Below, in pieces: positions 1 through 5,779 of a stretch of 11,169 nucleotides of DNA (the stretch's first letter is position 1; every line of letters starts with the position of its first letter). The stretch lies in the NCBI GenBank assembly GCA_031280855.1, contig JAITGH010000076.1:1-11169 (forward strand). Reading direction: 5' to 3'. The stretch is from Oscillospiraceae bacterium (GTDB taxonomy: Bacteria > Bacillota > Clostridia > Oscillospirales > Oscillospiraceae). The position numbers and the translations under genes were made by a program. The notes beneath the pieces are model-generated. The model was not told where the DNA came from and did not search any database. It worked only from the letters and a program-made list of their open reading frames with translations.

Positions 1-258
1 GAGTCCCGCCGCGATGAAGCCTAAGCCCTGCGCCGTAGTTCCGACGATGGAGCCGACCGCAGCAGTCGCGCCCTCGTCCGCCGCAAGCGCGGTTGCTATC
101 GGGATCGCGATTCCGATTACGCACATCCCCGCGAAGATGCACAGGTTCGCGACGATGCGCGACCTCGCTCGTGCGCCCTCTACTTTGCCGCGCAATACTC
201 CAACCAGCGGAGCGATTAGCAGCGCCAGCGCGATCGCCGGGATTATCAGGAGTTCCAT
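1..258 (-). CDS. ntpK: V-type ATP synthase subunit K (proteolipid / c-ring subunit), 3' part missing
   Basis: Membrane rotor subunit of the V-type (A/V) ATPase; copies form the ring that carries Na+ or H+ through the membrane. The visible 86 residues begin MELLIIPAIALALLIAPLVG, a first membrane helix, then a basic loop (RGKVEGARARSR), a second helix (about residues 36-58) and the start of the Gly/Ala-rich hairpin (VGTTAQGLGFIAAGL) at the left edge. This matches the clostridial type, with an extra N-terminal helix before one c-type hairpin. The second hairpin helix, with the ion-binding carboxylate, lies outside the window, so ion choice cannot be judged. The ATG at 258 is preceded by AGAGGT (271-266), 7 nt away. 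It follows the subunit I gene after 60 bp in the same operon. Confidence 0.85.
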   Translation of the reverse strand, partial: MELLIIPAIALALLIAPLVGVLRGKVEGARARSRIVANLCIFAGMCVIGIAIPIATALAADEGATAAVGSIVGTTAQGLGFIAAGL

Positions 259-318
259 GGTTGTTACCTCTTGTTGACTTTACTAGAATAGCTCTATTGC
301 ATATATGTTTGCTCTGGA

Positions 319-2271
319 TCACGGCTTATCGCTGATTGGCTCGAACGCCTTGCCTTGACCCTCATAGTAGTGCGAGAAGAGTTCGTAAAACTGCAGTCGA
401 AGCACCTGGATTCCGACGATGAAGCCCTCCAGCCCGATTACGAACAAGTTACCGATTACCAGCACGACGATGTTCCCGGTTCCGCTTACCATTTCTGACA
501 GCGTCAGCACGACCATCATCATGCCCGCGTGGCTGACGACGAAGCCGCCGACTCGAAGGAATGACAGCGTGTTCGTAACGAAGCTCAGCACGACCTCGAA
601 CAGCTCGAAGAATCCCGAGAGGATCCAGCTTCCGACGCTCTCGTCCTCCGGCAGGAACTTGCCGCCGTGGCGAATAACGTGGGCGAGCCGCTCCTTCAGG
701 AAGATCACCAGTATCGGCAGTACGAGCACAATCAGCACGTACGCCGGGCTGAACAGGTCAATCCCGCCGAGAAGCTTGCATACGACCCCCGCGAGTATCC
801 CGCCGTAGAATACGACCCCCGCGAGTCCGTTGTTGCTGAAGACTGCGCGCTCTATATCGCGGGCGCGAATCCCTTGCCGGATGTTGATCAGCATGGTAAC
901 CACGATCAGCGCGACCCCGAGCGCAATCGCGCCGATCAACACGTTGTTGATCATCCCGGACGACATGACGTCCAGCGGCTTCTCTTGAAATCCCAGCGCG
1001 TGGAACATCGGGTCAAGCAAGTGCTCCAGTCCGAATACGGAGCCGTACGCGAGCCCGAATACTGCGGAGCTTATCCCGATACGAATGAGGATTCGCCCGA
1101 ACGTCATGCCTCGAAGCTTCCATAAAGCGAATCCGAACAGCGCGATCAGTACGCCCTGCCCCAGATCGCCGAACATGATTCCGAACAGCAGAGTGTACGT
1201 CGCCGCGAGGAACGGCGTCGGGTCGAACTCGTCATAGCCCGGCAGTCCGTACATCTCGACGAACATCTCGAACGGCTTCCACAGCCGGTTGTTGCGAAGT
1301 TTCGTCGGGACTTGTAACCTGCGGTCGATGTCGTGCGGCTGGAACGTGACCTCCAGCCCCGGTATGTCGTCGAACAGCGACTTGAAGCTCTGACTTTGCG
1401 TAGTGGGCACGAAGCCCTCCAAGTGGAACATATTACCGTACGCGCCGACGTACTTCCGTAACGCGAACGCGGAGTTCAGCCGTGCCAGCGTCGAGTACAC
1501 CGATTGCAGGAAGTCCTTGTTATCGTTGACGAGCGCGGCGGTCTGTGAGTCAAGCTCCGCAAGATCCGCGTCGGTCTGCGCGATCATGGAGCGCAGCTGC
1601 TCCCGAGCCGCCTCCGGCGTTCCGTGCACGGTATCGGGCAGCCGCACGCGCTCAAAATCCAGCGAGTGGAAGATGTCCGAGACCTCCGCATAGTCTTCCG
1701 TCGTCGTGATATAGAAGCCCCAGTGGTACCGCTTGCTTTCGGTCAGTGAGAAGAACAGGAACATCTTATCGCTGTAGTACGACAGCTTGTCGAAGCTGTC
1801 AACGGGCAATCGGCCGAACCGAAGCTTGTAATAATCGCTGGCGAAGATTTCGTCCAGGCTCTCGTTAAAGCTGCCGAACCGATCGATGAACGACAGCGCG
1901 TCCACGCTTTCGGCGCGGAACTTCTCGAGCTGCTTGCGCAAGTCGGAAAGCCCGATGAACTTGCCGCGAAACTCCTCGATGAATCGTTCGAGGCTGTCGG
2001 GCTCGACGCTCTGTGAGCTTAGCGACATGGAATCGGAAGTTTCCGGCTCACCGTCAAGCGTAACTCCGGCGACTTCGGAGACCTCACGAAGCTGCGCAAG
2101 CATGGGCGCGTACAAGTTCTCGTCAGACACGGGGGCGAACCCTCCGATCCGCGTTCCGGATCCGGAGCTTTCCGGGTGGAAACATCCGGACACCATGCAT
2201 TGCGGCAACACTGCGTTCAAGCTGTCCAGCCGACCGTAGAATCGCACAAGCGTCATTTTCTCAATCGCCAA
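319..2271 (-). CDS. ntpI: V-type ATP synthase subunit I (a-subunit, 116-kDa family)
   Basis: Stator membrane subunit of the V-type ATPase; it holds the ion half-channels next to the c-ring. The N-terminal half (to about residue 350) is a soluble, partly coiled-coil domain. The C-terminal half has about seven membrane helices, beginning around LLFGIMFGDLGQGVLIALFG, a family hallmark. Two conserved arginine motifs are present: NTLSFLRVGGFVVSHAGMM (about residue 570) and GIQVLRLQFYELFSHYYEGQ near the C-terminus. At about 650 residues the length is normal. I chose the TTG at 2271 because it gives LAIEKMTLV (initiator Met), the usual family beginning, with AAAGAG 8 nt upstream. The GTG at 2280 (three residues longer) is the alternative but has almost no spacing to a ribosome binding site. 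The subunit C gene ends only 25 bp upstream. Confidence 0.93.
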   Translation of the reverse strand: MAIEKMTLVRFYGRLDSLNAVLPQCMVSGCFHPESSGSGTRIGGFAPVSDENLYAPMLAQLREVSEVAGVTLDGEPETSDSMSLSSQSVEPDSLERFIEEFRGKFIGLSDLRKQLEKFRAESVDALSFIDRFGSFNESLDEIFASDYYKLRFGRLPVDSFDKLSYYSDKMFLFFSLTESKRYHWGFYITTTEDYAEVSDIFHSLDFERVRLPDTVHGTPEAAREQLRSMIAQTDADLAELDSQTAALVNDNKDFLQSVYSTLARLNSAFALRKYVGAYGNMFHLEGFVPTTQSQSFKSLFDDIPGLEVTFQPHDIDRRLQVPTKLRNNRLWKPFEMFVEMYGLPGYDEFDPTPFLAATYTLLFGIMFGDLGQGVLIALFGFALWKLRGMTFGRILIRIGISSAVFGLAYGSVFGLEHLLDPMFHALGFQEKPLDVMSSGMINNVLIGAIALGVALIVVTMLINIRQGIRARDIERAVFSNNGLAGVVFYGGILAGVVCKLLGGIDLFSPAYVLIVLVLPILVIFLKERLAHVIRHGGKFLPEDESVGSWILSGFFELFEVVLSFVTNTLSFLRVGGFVVSHAGMMMVVLTLSEMVSGTGNIVVLVIGNLFVIGLEGFIVGIQVLRLQFYELFSHYYEGQGKAFEPISDKP

Positions 2272-2296
2272 TTGTATCACTCTTTCAATGCCGATG

Positions 2297-3334
2297 TCAC
2301 AGCACCAGCAGTTTCATCGTCTCGTCGGCGGACAATCCGTAGTACGCGCTTTCGATGACCTTGACGAGGTTGCTCGCCTCGATTGCGCACAGCAGCATGT
2401 ATGCGGCGAAGCAGACGGGTGCGGCTTCGCTTGTGTACATCAGGCGGGTCAGCAGCTCGAAGTTGATTTGGCTTTCGCTGTGCTCGATATAGTCGAAGTC
2501 CGAGTTTTGAAGCCGCCGCCCGAGTCCGGTGCGTTTGACCTCGTCGACGAACGCGTCCGCGTCACGCGATTCGGCGAGCGACCGTAACTCGCGCCGCGCC
2601 GTGCGGTTCCGCATCGGCAGCAGTACGCGGTTAAGCTCGTCCGGCGGAGTATCGGCGAAGTACCGTTTGACGCGGTACAGCACCACCATGTTGCGAAGCT
2701 GAGTTGCGACCCCGAACACGCGGTTAAGCTCGGCGCGGGTCGAGCCGGTGTACTCGCGCTCTATGATGTCGTGGATTCCGTCATAGTATTGGGTGAAGAG
2801 CGCGGTGTCGCACCTTGCGTAGTCGATCGCCGAGCCTGCGGCGTGTCGGCACTCCTCCAGCCGCTTCGCATAGCGCGTCCCGCGAAGCGCGTCAAGCAAG
2901 CCGTCGAAGCTCCGTGACCGCGAGATTGCCGTCAAGTCGATCGTCGCGTACGGCACGATGTAGCGCGGGTACTGAAGCTCGAACAGTTCCGGCTCGCCAT
3001 CGTTGAGCAATCGGATCATGCGCATGATTTGCTCGATCTCTACCGGTGTGAAGAAGAACCCGAAGAAGTCGGCGGAGCCTTGCGGAGTGTAACGGCGCAG
3101 TTTCGCGTACTCCAGGTATCGCTGTTCGCGGATCAGATCCTCCAGTTGACCGCGATGAACCGAGTGCACCTGCACCCCCGCCAGCGTCTCCGCATAGCGC
3201 GTGTTCGCAAGCAGATAGGACGCGATCTCCTCGACGCTTTTGCGAGTAAGCAGCTCACGGTATTGCTCCGGCGTTATCCTTCGACCGCGCATTGCGCGGA
3301 TCTTCGCGGTTATCGCGTTCAGCGCGGAGTTCAC
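2297..3334 (-). CDS. ntpC: V-type ATP synthase subunit C (AC39 / d-subunit family)
   Basis: Funnel-shaped soluble subunit that couples the central stalk to the c-ring. The protein is helical and starts VNSALNAITAKIRAMRGRRI (initiator Met), matching the family pattern of a short N-terminus followed by K/R-I-R-A-M and a hydrophilic stretch (TPEQYRELLTRKSVEEIASYL). At 345 residues it has the usual family length. I chose the GTG at 3334 because it overlaps the TGA of the preceding gene as GTGA and has AAGG 9 nt upstream. An ATG at 3367 would add 11 atypical residues and a 37-bp overlap. The overlap implies translational coupling to the H-subunit gene. Its place between H and I is unusual compared with the Enterococcus order, where C follows E. 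Confidence 0.9.
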   Translation of the reverse strand: MNSALNAITAKIRAMRGRRITPEQYRELLTRKSVEEIASYLLANTRYAETLAGVQVHSVHRGQLEDLIREQRYLEYAKLRRYTPQGSADFFGFFFTPVEIEQIMRMIRLLNDGEPELFELQYPRYIVPYATIDLTAISRSRSFDGLLDALRGTRYAKRLEECRHAAGSAIDYARCDTALFTQYYDGIHDIIEREYTGSTRAELNRVFGVATQLRNMVVLYRVKRYFADTPPDELNRVLLPMRNRTARRELRSLAESRDADAFVDEVKRTGLGRRLQNSDFDYIEHSESQINFELLTRLMYTSEAAPVCFAAYMLLCAIEASNLVKVIESAYYGLSADETMKLLVL

Positions 3335-3639
3335 GAGAGCGACCTTGCGAACAGCGCGTCCGACCACTCGGCGCGGTGCGCGTTGAACTTACGCTCCAGC
3401 GAATCGGAGTCGGCGCGGCAATTGCGCTCGACTTCCTTTATAAGAGCGTCGCGGTCGGAGTGCGCGGTATTGGTAAACTCTTGAAGCTGACGCTCCCGCG
3501 TCTCTGTGAAGTTTGCGTTAAGCGCGGTTTTCTCGGCCTCGATCGCCGCACGCTGTTCTTCGAACCAGGCTCGAGCCGAGTCGACGCGCTCACGCGCCAC
3601 GCGGTCAATCCCGACGAGTTCCCGAATCATACTGTCCAT
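3331..3639 (-). CDS. V-type ATP synthase subunit H/G-like peripheral-stalk protein
   Basis: A 102-residue, highly charged, almost wholly helical protein (MDSMIRELVGIDRVARERVD onwards) with Ala/Glu/Arg heptad-like stretches such as AWFEEQRAAIEAEKTALNAN. This is the form of archaeal AhaH or enterococcal NtpF, which pairs with subunit E to form the peripheral stalk. The family is weakly conserved, so the call rests on composition, size and position as the first gene of the ATPase operon. A start at 3657 is excluded because it would lie in the promoter -10 box. The ATG at 3639 is about where transcription should begin, so the mRNA may be leaderless; the in-frame ATG at 3630 is the other candidate. 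Its TGA overlaps the GTG of the subunit C gene. Confidence 0.75.
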   Translation of the reverse strand: MDSMIRELVGIDRVARERVDSARAWFEEQRAAIEAEKTALNANFTETRERQLQEFTNTAHSDRDALIKEVERNCRADSDSLERKFNAHRAEWSDALFARSLS

Positions 3640-3645
3640 GATCCT

Positions 3646-3674
3646 ATTATACCACACTTTTACCCATTTGTCAA
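3646..3674 (-). promoter_or_regulatory. Consensus sigma-A promoter of the V-ATPase operon
   Basis: Read on the minus strand: TTGACA (3674-3669), a spacer of exactly 17 bp, and TATAAT (3651-3646), with an extended -10 TG at 3654-3653. Both hexamers match consensus perfectly. Seven nt after the -10 is position 3639, the first base of an ATG, so the transcript would have no leader or only about 9 nt if the ATG at 3630 is used. Confidence 0.85.
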
Positions 3675-3689
3675 GTGTTTTCGCAATAC

Positions 3690-3719
3690 AATTTGAGGGG
3701 TAATATCATAAATTTGAGG
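3690..3719 (-). repeat. Two 9-bp direct repeats (AATTTGAGG on +) 21 bp apart, upstream of the ATPase promoter
   Basis: AATTTGAGG occurs at 3690-3698 and 3711-3719. Start-to-start spacing is 21 bp, two helical turns. The copies lie about -51 to -59 and -72 to -80 relative to the predicted transcription start of the V-ATPase operon. The arrangement resembles tandem activator sites, but I recognise no known regulator motif. Confidence 0.4.
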
Positions 3720-3733
3720 AGCACACGACCGCA

Positions 3734-3761
3734 GGGTGTGCAACCGTTTGGTTACACACCC
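3734..3761 (-). terminator. Hairpin downstream of the 180-aa membrane protein gene
   Basis: A 12-bp stem with one mismatch (GGGTGTGCAACC at 3734-3745 against GGTTACACACCC at 3750-3761) closes a 4-nt loop. It lies 20 bp after the TGA of the upstream minus-strand gene and before the ATPase promoter, the right place to insulate the two units. No T-run follows on either strand, so intrinsic termination is uncertain. Confidence 0.45.
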
Positions 3762-3781
3762 GTTTGCCGCCGATTGCCGGG

Positions 3782-4324
3782 TCAGTCGAACTTGTACGCT
3801 GAAACGCCGGAGGGCTCGAACACCGCCGCGCCCGAGGTGATCTCGAAGTTCTGCATGTTGGAGTTCTTGCTCGCCTGTACGAATTGAAGCTCCGCCCTGC
3901 CGTTGCTGTCGATCTCGAAGAAGAACGGCTTCATGAACACCGGCGAGGTGACCGCGTTCTTGCGGAACCGAGTCTCCACGCTTAGGGTACCGCCGTTGCG
4001 GAGCTCGCCGACCGGTTCGCCGTTCAGGAAGATCTTGTACTTCACGGCGGCTCCGACCACGCCGGACTTGCGAGTCATCTCGATGACGTACGGCGACGGC
4101 AGCGGCTCCTGAGCTTGCAGATCGGCGATCTGCGAGTTCGTTACCGCGTCTTGCGCTTTCCTCTTGCGGTACGCGGCGATTTGGTAGATGTCATAGATCA
4201 GCCACAAGCAACCGAAGACGACCAGAGCGGGACTGCTGTCCGTTCCGCGCAGTACCAGCTGACCGGACAACCCTCCGATGATTAGCCCGAGCGTGATCAG
4301 TAACTGAATGATTAGCCATGCCAT
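3782..4324 (-). CDS. Small membrane protein of unknown function: two N-terminal helices plus a beta-rich domain
   Basis: A 180-residue protein that I do not recognise. Residues 1-50 form two membrane helices (MAWLIIQLLITLGLIIGGL, then ALVVFGCLWLIYDIYQIAAY), followed by a basic stop (RKRK). This suggests a hairpin with the rest in the cytoplasm by the positive-inside rule. The remaining roughly 110 residues look beta-rich: YVIEMTRKSGVVGAAVKYKI, then FLNGEPVGELRNGG, a turn resembling small Ig/PEGA-like folds that carry an N-G-x-x-V/I-G motif. The start is clear: AAGGAGG (4340-4334) lies 9 nt before the ATG, and a good promoter precedes it. It diverges from ylbJ and is followed by a hairpin, so it is probably monocistronic. 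Confidence 0.8.
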   Translation of the reverse strand: MAWLIIQLLITLGLIIGGLSGQLVLRGTDSSPALVVFGCLWLIYDIYQIAAYRKRKAQDAVTNSQIADLQAQEPLPSPYVIEMTRKSGVVGAAVKYKIFLNGEPVGELRNGGTLSVETRFRKNAVTSPVFMKPFFFEIDSNGRAELQFVQASKNSNMQNFEITSGAAVFEPSGVSAYKFD

Positions 4325-4348
4325 TTATGTAGCCCTCCTTAATTGTAC

Positions 4349-4359
4349 GTCCGTCGGAC
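4349..4359. repeat. Perfect inverted repeat GTCCG-T-CGGAC in the leader of the 180-aa gene
   Basis: GTCCG at 4349-4353 and CGGAC at 4355-4359 flank one base. The gap is too tight for an RNA hairpin, so if functional it would be a DNA operator, about 15-25 bp downstream of the predicted start of transcription. A related half site, GTCCGAC, occurs at 4461-4467 inside the divergent ylbJ promoter region. Function is unproven. Confidence 0.25.
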
Positions 4360-4380
4360 AGCATTCGACCGCCCATCCTC

Positions 4381-4409
4381 ATTTTAGCACACCCGCCCCG
4401 CGTTGTCAA
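4381..4409 (-). promoter_or_regulatory. Sigma-A promoter for the 180-aa membrane protein gene
   Basis: On the minus strand: TTGACA (4409-4404), a 17-bp spacer and TAAAAT (4386-4381), with TG one base before the -10 (extended -10). The predicted start of transcription is about 4374, giving a leader of about 50 nt that contains the AAGGAGG ribosome binding site. Confidence 0.8.
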
Positions 4410-4469
4410 GCAAAATATGTCCAAATTGTAAATTTTTGCATTGTTACACATGCTACGCTTGTCCGACCG

Positions 4470-4477
4470 CATACACT
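4470..4477 (+). promoter_or_regulatory. SigE-type -10 element upstream of ylbJ
   Basis: CATACACT matches the published SigE -10 consensus (CATACANT). SigE is the early mother-cell sporulation sigma factor that controls ylbJ in Bacillus subtilis. Transcription would start near 4484, leaving about 20 nt of leader with AGGAGG at 4492-4497. The -35 is poor: the best fit is ACATGCT at 4448-4454, 15 bp upstream. No good sigma-A promoter was seen in the interval. Confidence 0.5.
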
Positions 4478-4504
4478 GCCTATGCGAGATTAGGAGGGCG
4501 AGCG

Positions 4505-5698
4505 GTGAAGCGTAAAATCTACGACGTTGTAATTCTGCTGGGACTGGCGGCGGTGATCTCCGCGCTGGTAATATATCCTGCGGAGTCCGTCGCGGCGGGA
4601 CGCGACGGGGTGAAACTGTGCCTGGAGGTCGTCGTGCCGTCGCTGCTGCCGTTCTTCGTTGTAAGCTCGATGGTCGTCGCGCACGGATACGCCGCGCAGC
4701 TGGGAAGAGTGCTCGCGCCGCTGATGCGTACGCTGTTCAACGTAGGGGGCGAGTGCTCTGCCGCGTTCATACTCGGCGTAGTCGGCGGTTACCCCGTCGG
4801 CGCGAAGACGGCGATCGCGCTGTACCGCTCCGGGCAATGCTCGGAGCAAGAGGCGGAGCGATTGCTGAGCTTTTGCAACAACTCGGGACCCGCGTTCATC
4901 TTAGGCGTAGTGGGCGCGGGAGTCTTCAGCAGCGGGCGGATCGGCGTACTGCTGTGCCTGACGCACGCGGCCGCCAGCGTCGCCGTCGGAGTGCTGTTCC
5001 GCAACTGGAAGTCCTCGCGCCCGCCGCCGCGTAACCGCGCCGCTACGCCGCCGCCGCGTAACCGCGCCGCAAGCCATAGCACGGGCGGCGCGCAAGTCAC
5101 GCCGTTTCCGCAAAGCTTCGTGACGGCGGTTACAAGCGCGGTGCAGTCCGTGCTTAATATCAGCGGCTTCGTCATCTTCTTCACTATCCTGATCCGGCTG
5201 CTGTTCCTGACGGGAGCGTTACCGTCGCTTGCGGAGGCGGCCGCGGGATTGCTGGGGATTCGGAAAACGGTCGCGCAAGACCTGATCATCGGGATCATCG
5301 AGCTGACGTCCGGAGTTCGCACGCTGACCTCACAGCTGACGATATTGAACTCGAAGCTTGCGATGGCGGCGTTTATGCTTGGTTGGGCGGGACTTAGCGT
5401 GCATTGCCAAGCGCTGTCGTTCATCTGCGACAGCGGGCTTAGCGCGAAGTCGTACATACTGGGCAAACTTCTGCACGGAGTGGTGTCCGCCGCGCTGGTG
5501 ACATTGCTGTTCCGCGTCGTCCCGTTCGACGCGCCCGCGTCCGCCTACCTAACGGAGCAAGTCGTCGGGATCGCGACGCTGGGGTTCCGCAACGCGCTGT
5601 TGCTGTCGTGCGCGTGCTCCGCCGCGCTGCTCACGCTGTTCGCCGCCGCGTCACGGTTCACCAAGCGAGTGAGAGCGCGGCGCAGCGACGAGTGCTAG
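4505..5698 (+). CDS. ylbJ: Sporulation integral membrane protein YlbJ-like (nucleoside-recognition/GATE family)
   Basis: A 397-residue polytopic membrane protein. Family landmarks are CLEVVVPSLLPFFVVSSMVV (residues about 38-57), GVVGGYPVGAKTAIALYRSG (about 95-114), then an E-A-E-R-L-L-S-F-C-N-N-S-G-P motif and a TM pair. These match YlbJ, a sigma-E-controlled protein needed for normal, heat-resistant spores in Bacillus; its transported substrate is not established. The start is the GTG at 4505, 7 nt after AGGAGG (4492-4497). An upstream ATG at 4403 would add 34 Cys-rich residues across the promoter region and is rejected. A loop at about residues 173-190 carries a tandem 9-residue repeat (PPPRNRAAT, PPPRNRAAS) not expected in the family. 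The C-terminus is strongly basic. It converges with the large surface protein gene. Confidence 0.85.
   Translation: MKRKIYDVVILLGLAAVISALVIYPAESVAAGRDGVKLCLEVVVPSLLPFFVVSSMVVAHGYAAQLGRVLAPLMRTLFNVGGECSAAFILGVVGGYPVGAKTAIALYRSGQCSEQEAERLLSFCNNSGPAFILGVVGAGVFSSGRIGVLLCLTHAAASVAVGVLFRNWKSSRPPPRNRAATPPPRNRAASHSTGGAQVTPFPQSFVTAVTSAVQSVLNISGFVIFFTILIRLLFLTGALPSLAEAAAGLLGIRKTVAQDLIIGIIELTSGVRTLTSQLTILNSKLAMAAFMLGWAGLSVHCQALSFICDSGLSAKSYILGKLLHGVVSAALVTLLFRVVPFDAPASAYLTEQVVGIATLGFRNALLLSCACSAALLTLFAAASRFTKRVRARRSDEC
5021..5070 (+). repeat. Tandem 27-bp in-frame repeat inside ylbJ
   Basis: Two copies of a 23-bp identical core (5021-5043 and 5048-5070) at a 27-bp period encode PPPRNRAAT and PPPRNRAAS. 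The copies lie in a hydrophilic loop between membrane segments, so unit gain or loss would keep the frame. Confidence 0.85.
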
Positions 5699-5731
5699 CG
5701 CGGGGACGCGCAGGGACGTAGGACGCGGGGA

Positions 5732-5759
5732 CGGCGCGGGGGTAAATTCCCCCGCGCCG
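5732..5759. terminator. GC-rich hairpin between convergent genes
   Basis: A perfect 11-bp stem (CGGCGCGGGGG at 5732-5742 against CCCCCGCGCCG at 5749-5759) encloses a TAAATT loop. It sits 33 bp after the ylbJ stop and 20 bp after the end of the minus-strand surface protein gene, so it could serve both. No T-run follows on either strand. Four GGAC units (5704, 5714, 5721, 5729) precede it in a G-rich stretch. Confidence 0.6.
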
Positions 5760-5779
5760 CTGCGTATTCGCGCTGTTGC

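Noticed and set aside
3640..3657. Start of the H-subunit gene at 3657 (MWYNRI)
   Set aside because: These codons are the TATAAT box itself, which cannot be in its own transcript.
4403..4504. Cys-rich N-terminal extension (CPNC, CYTC) on the ylbJ gene from the ATG at 4403
   Set aside because: The frame is open by chance through the promoter region. The GTG at 4505 has AGGAGG at ideal spacing, the extension covers the SigE-like -10 and the divergent promoter, and YlbJ proteins lack such a part.
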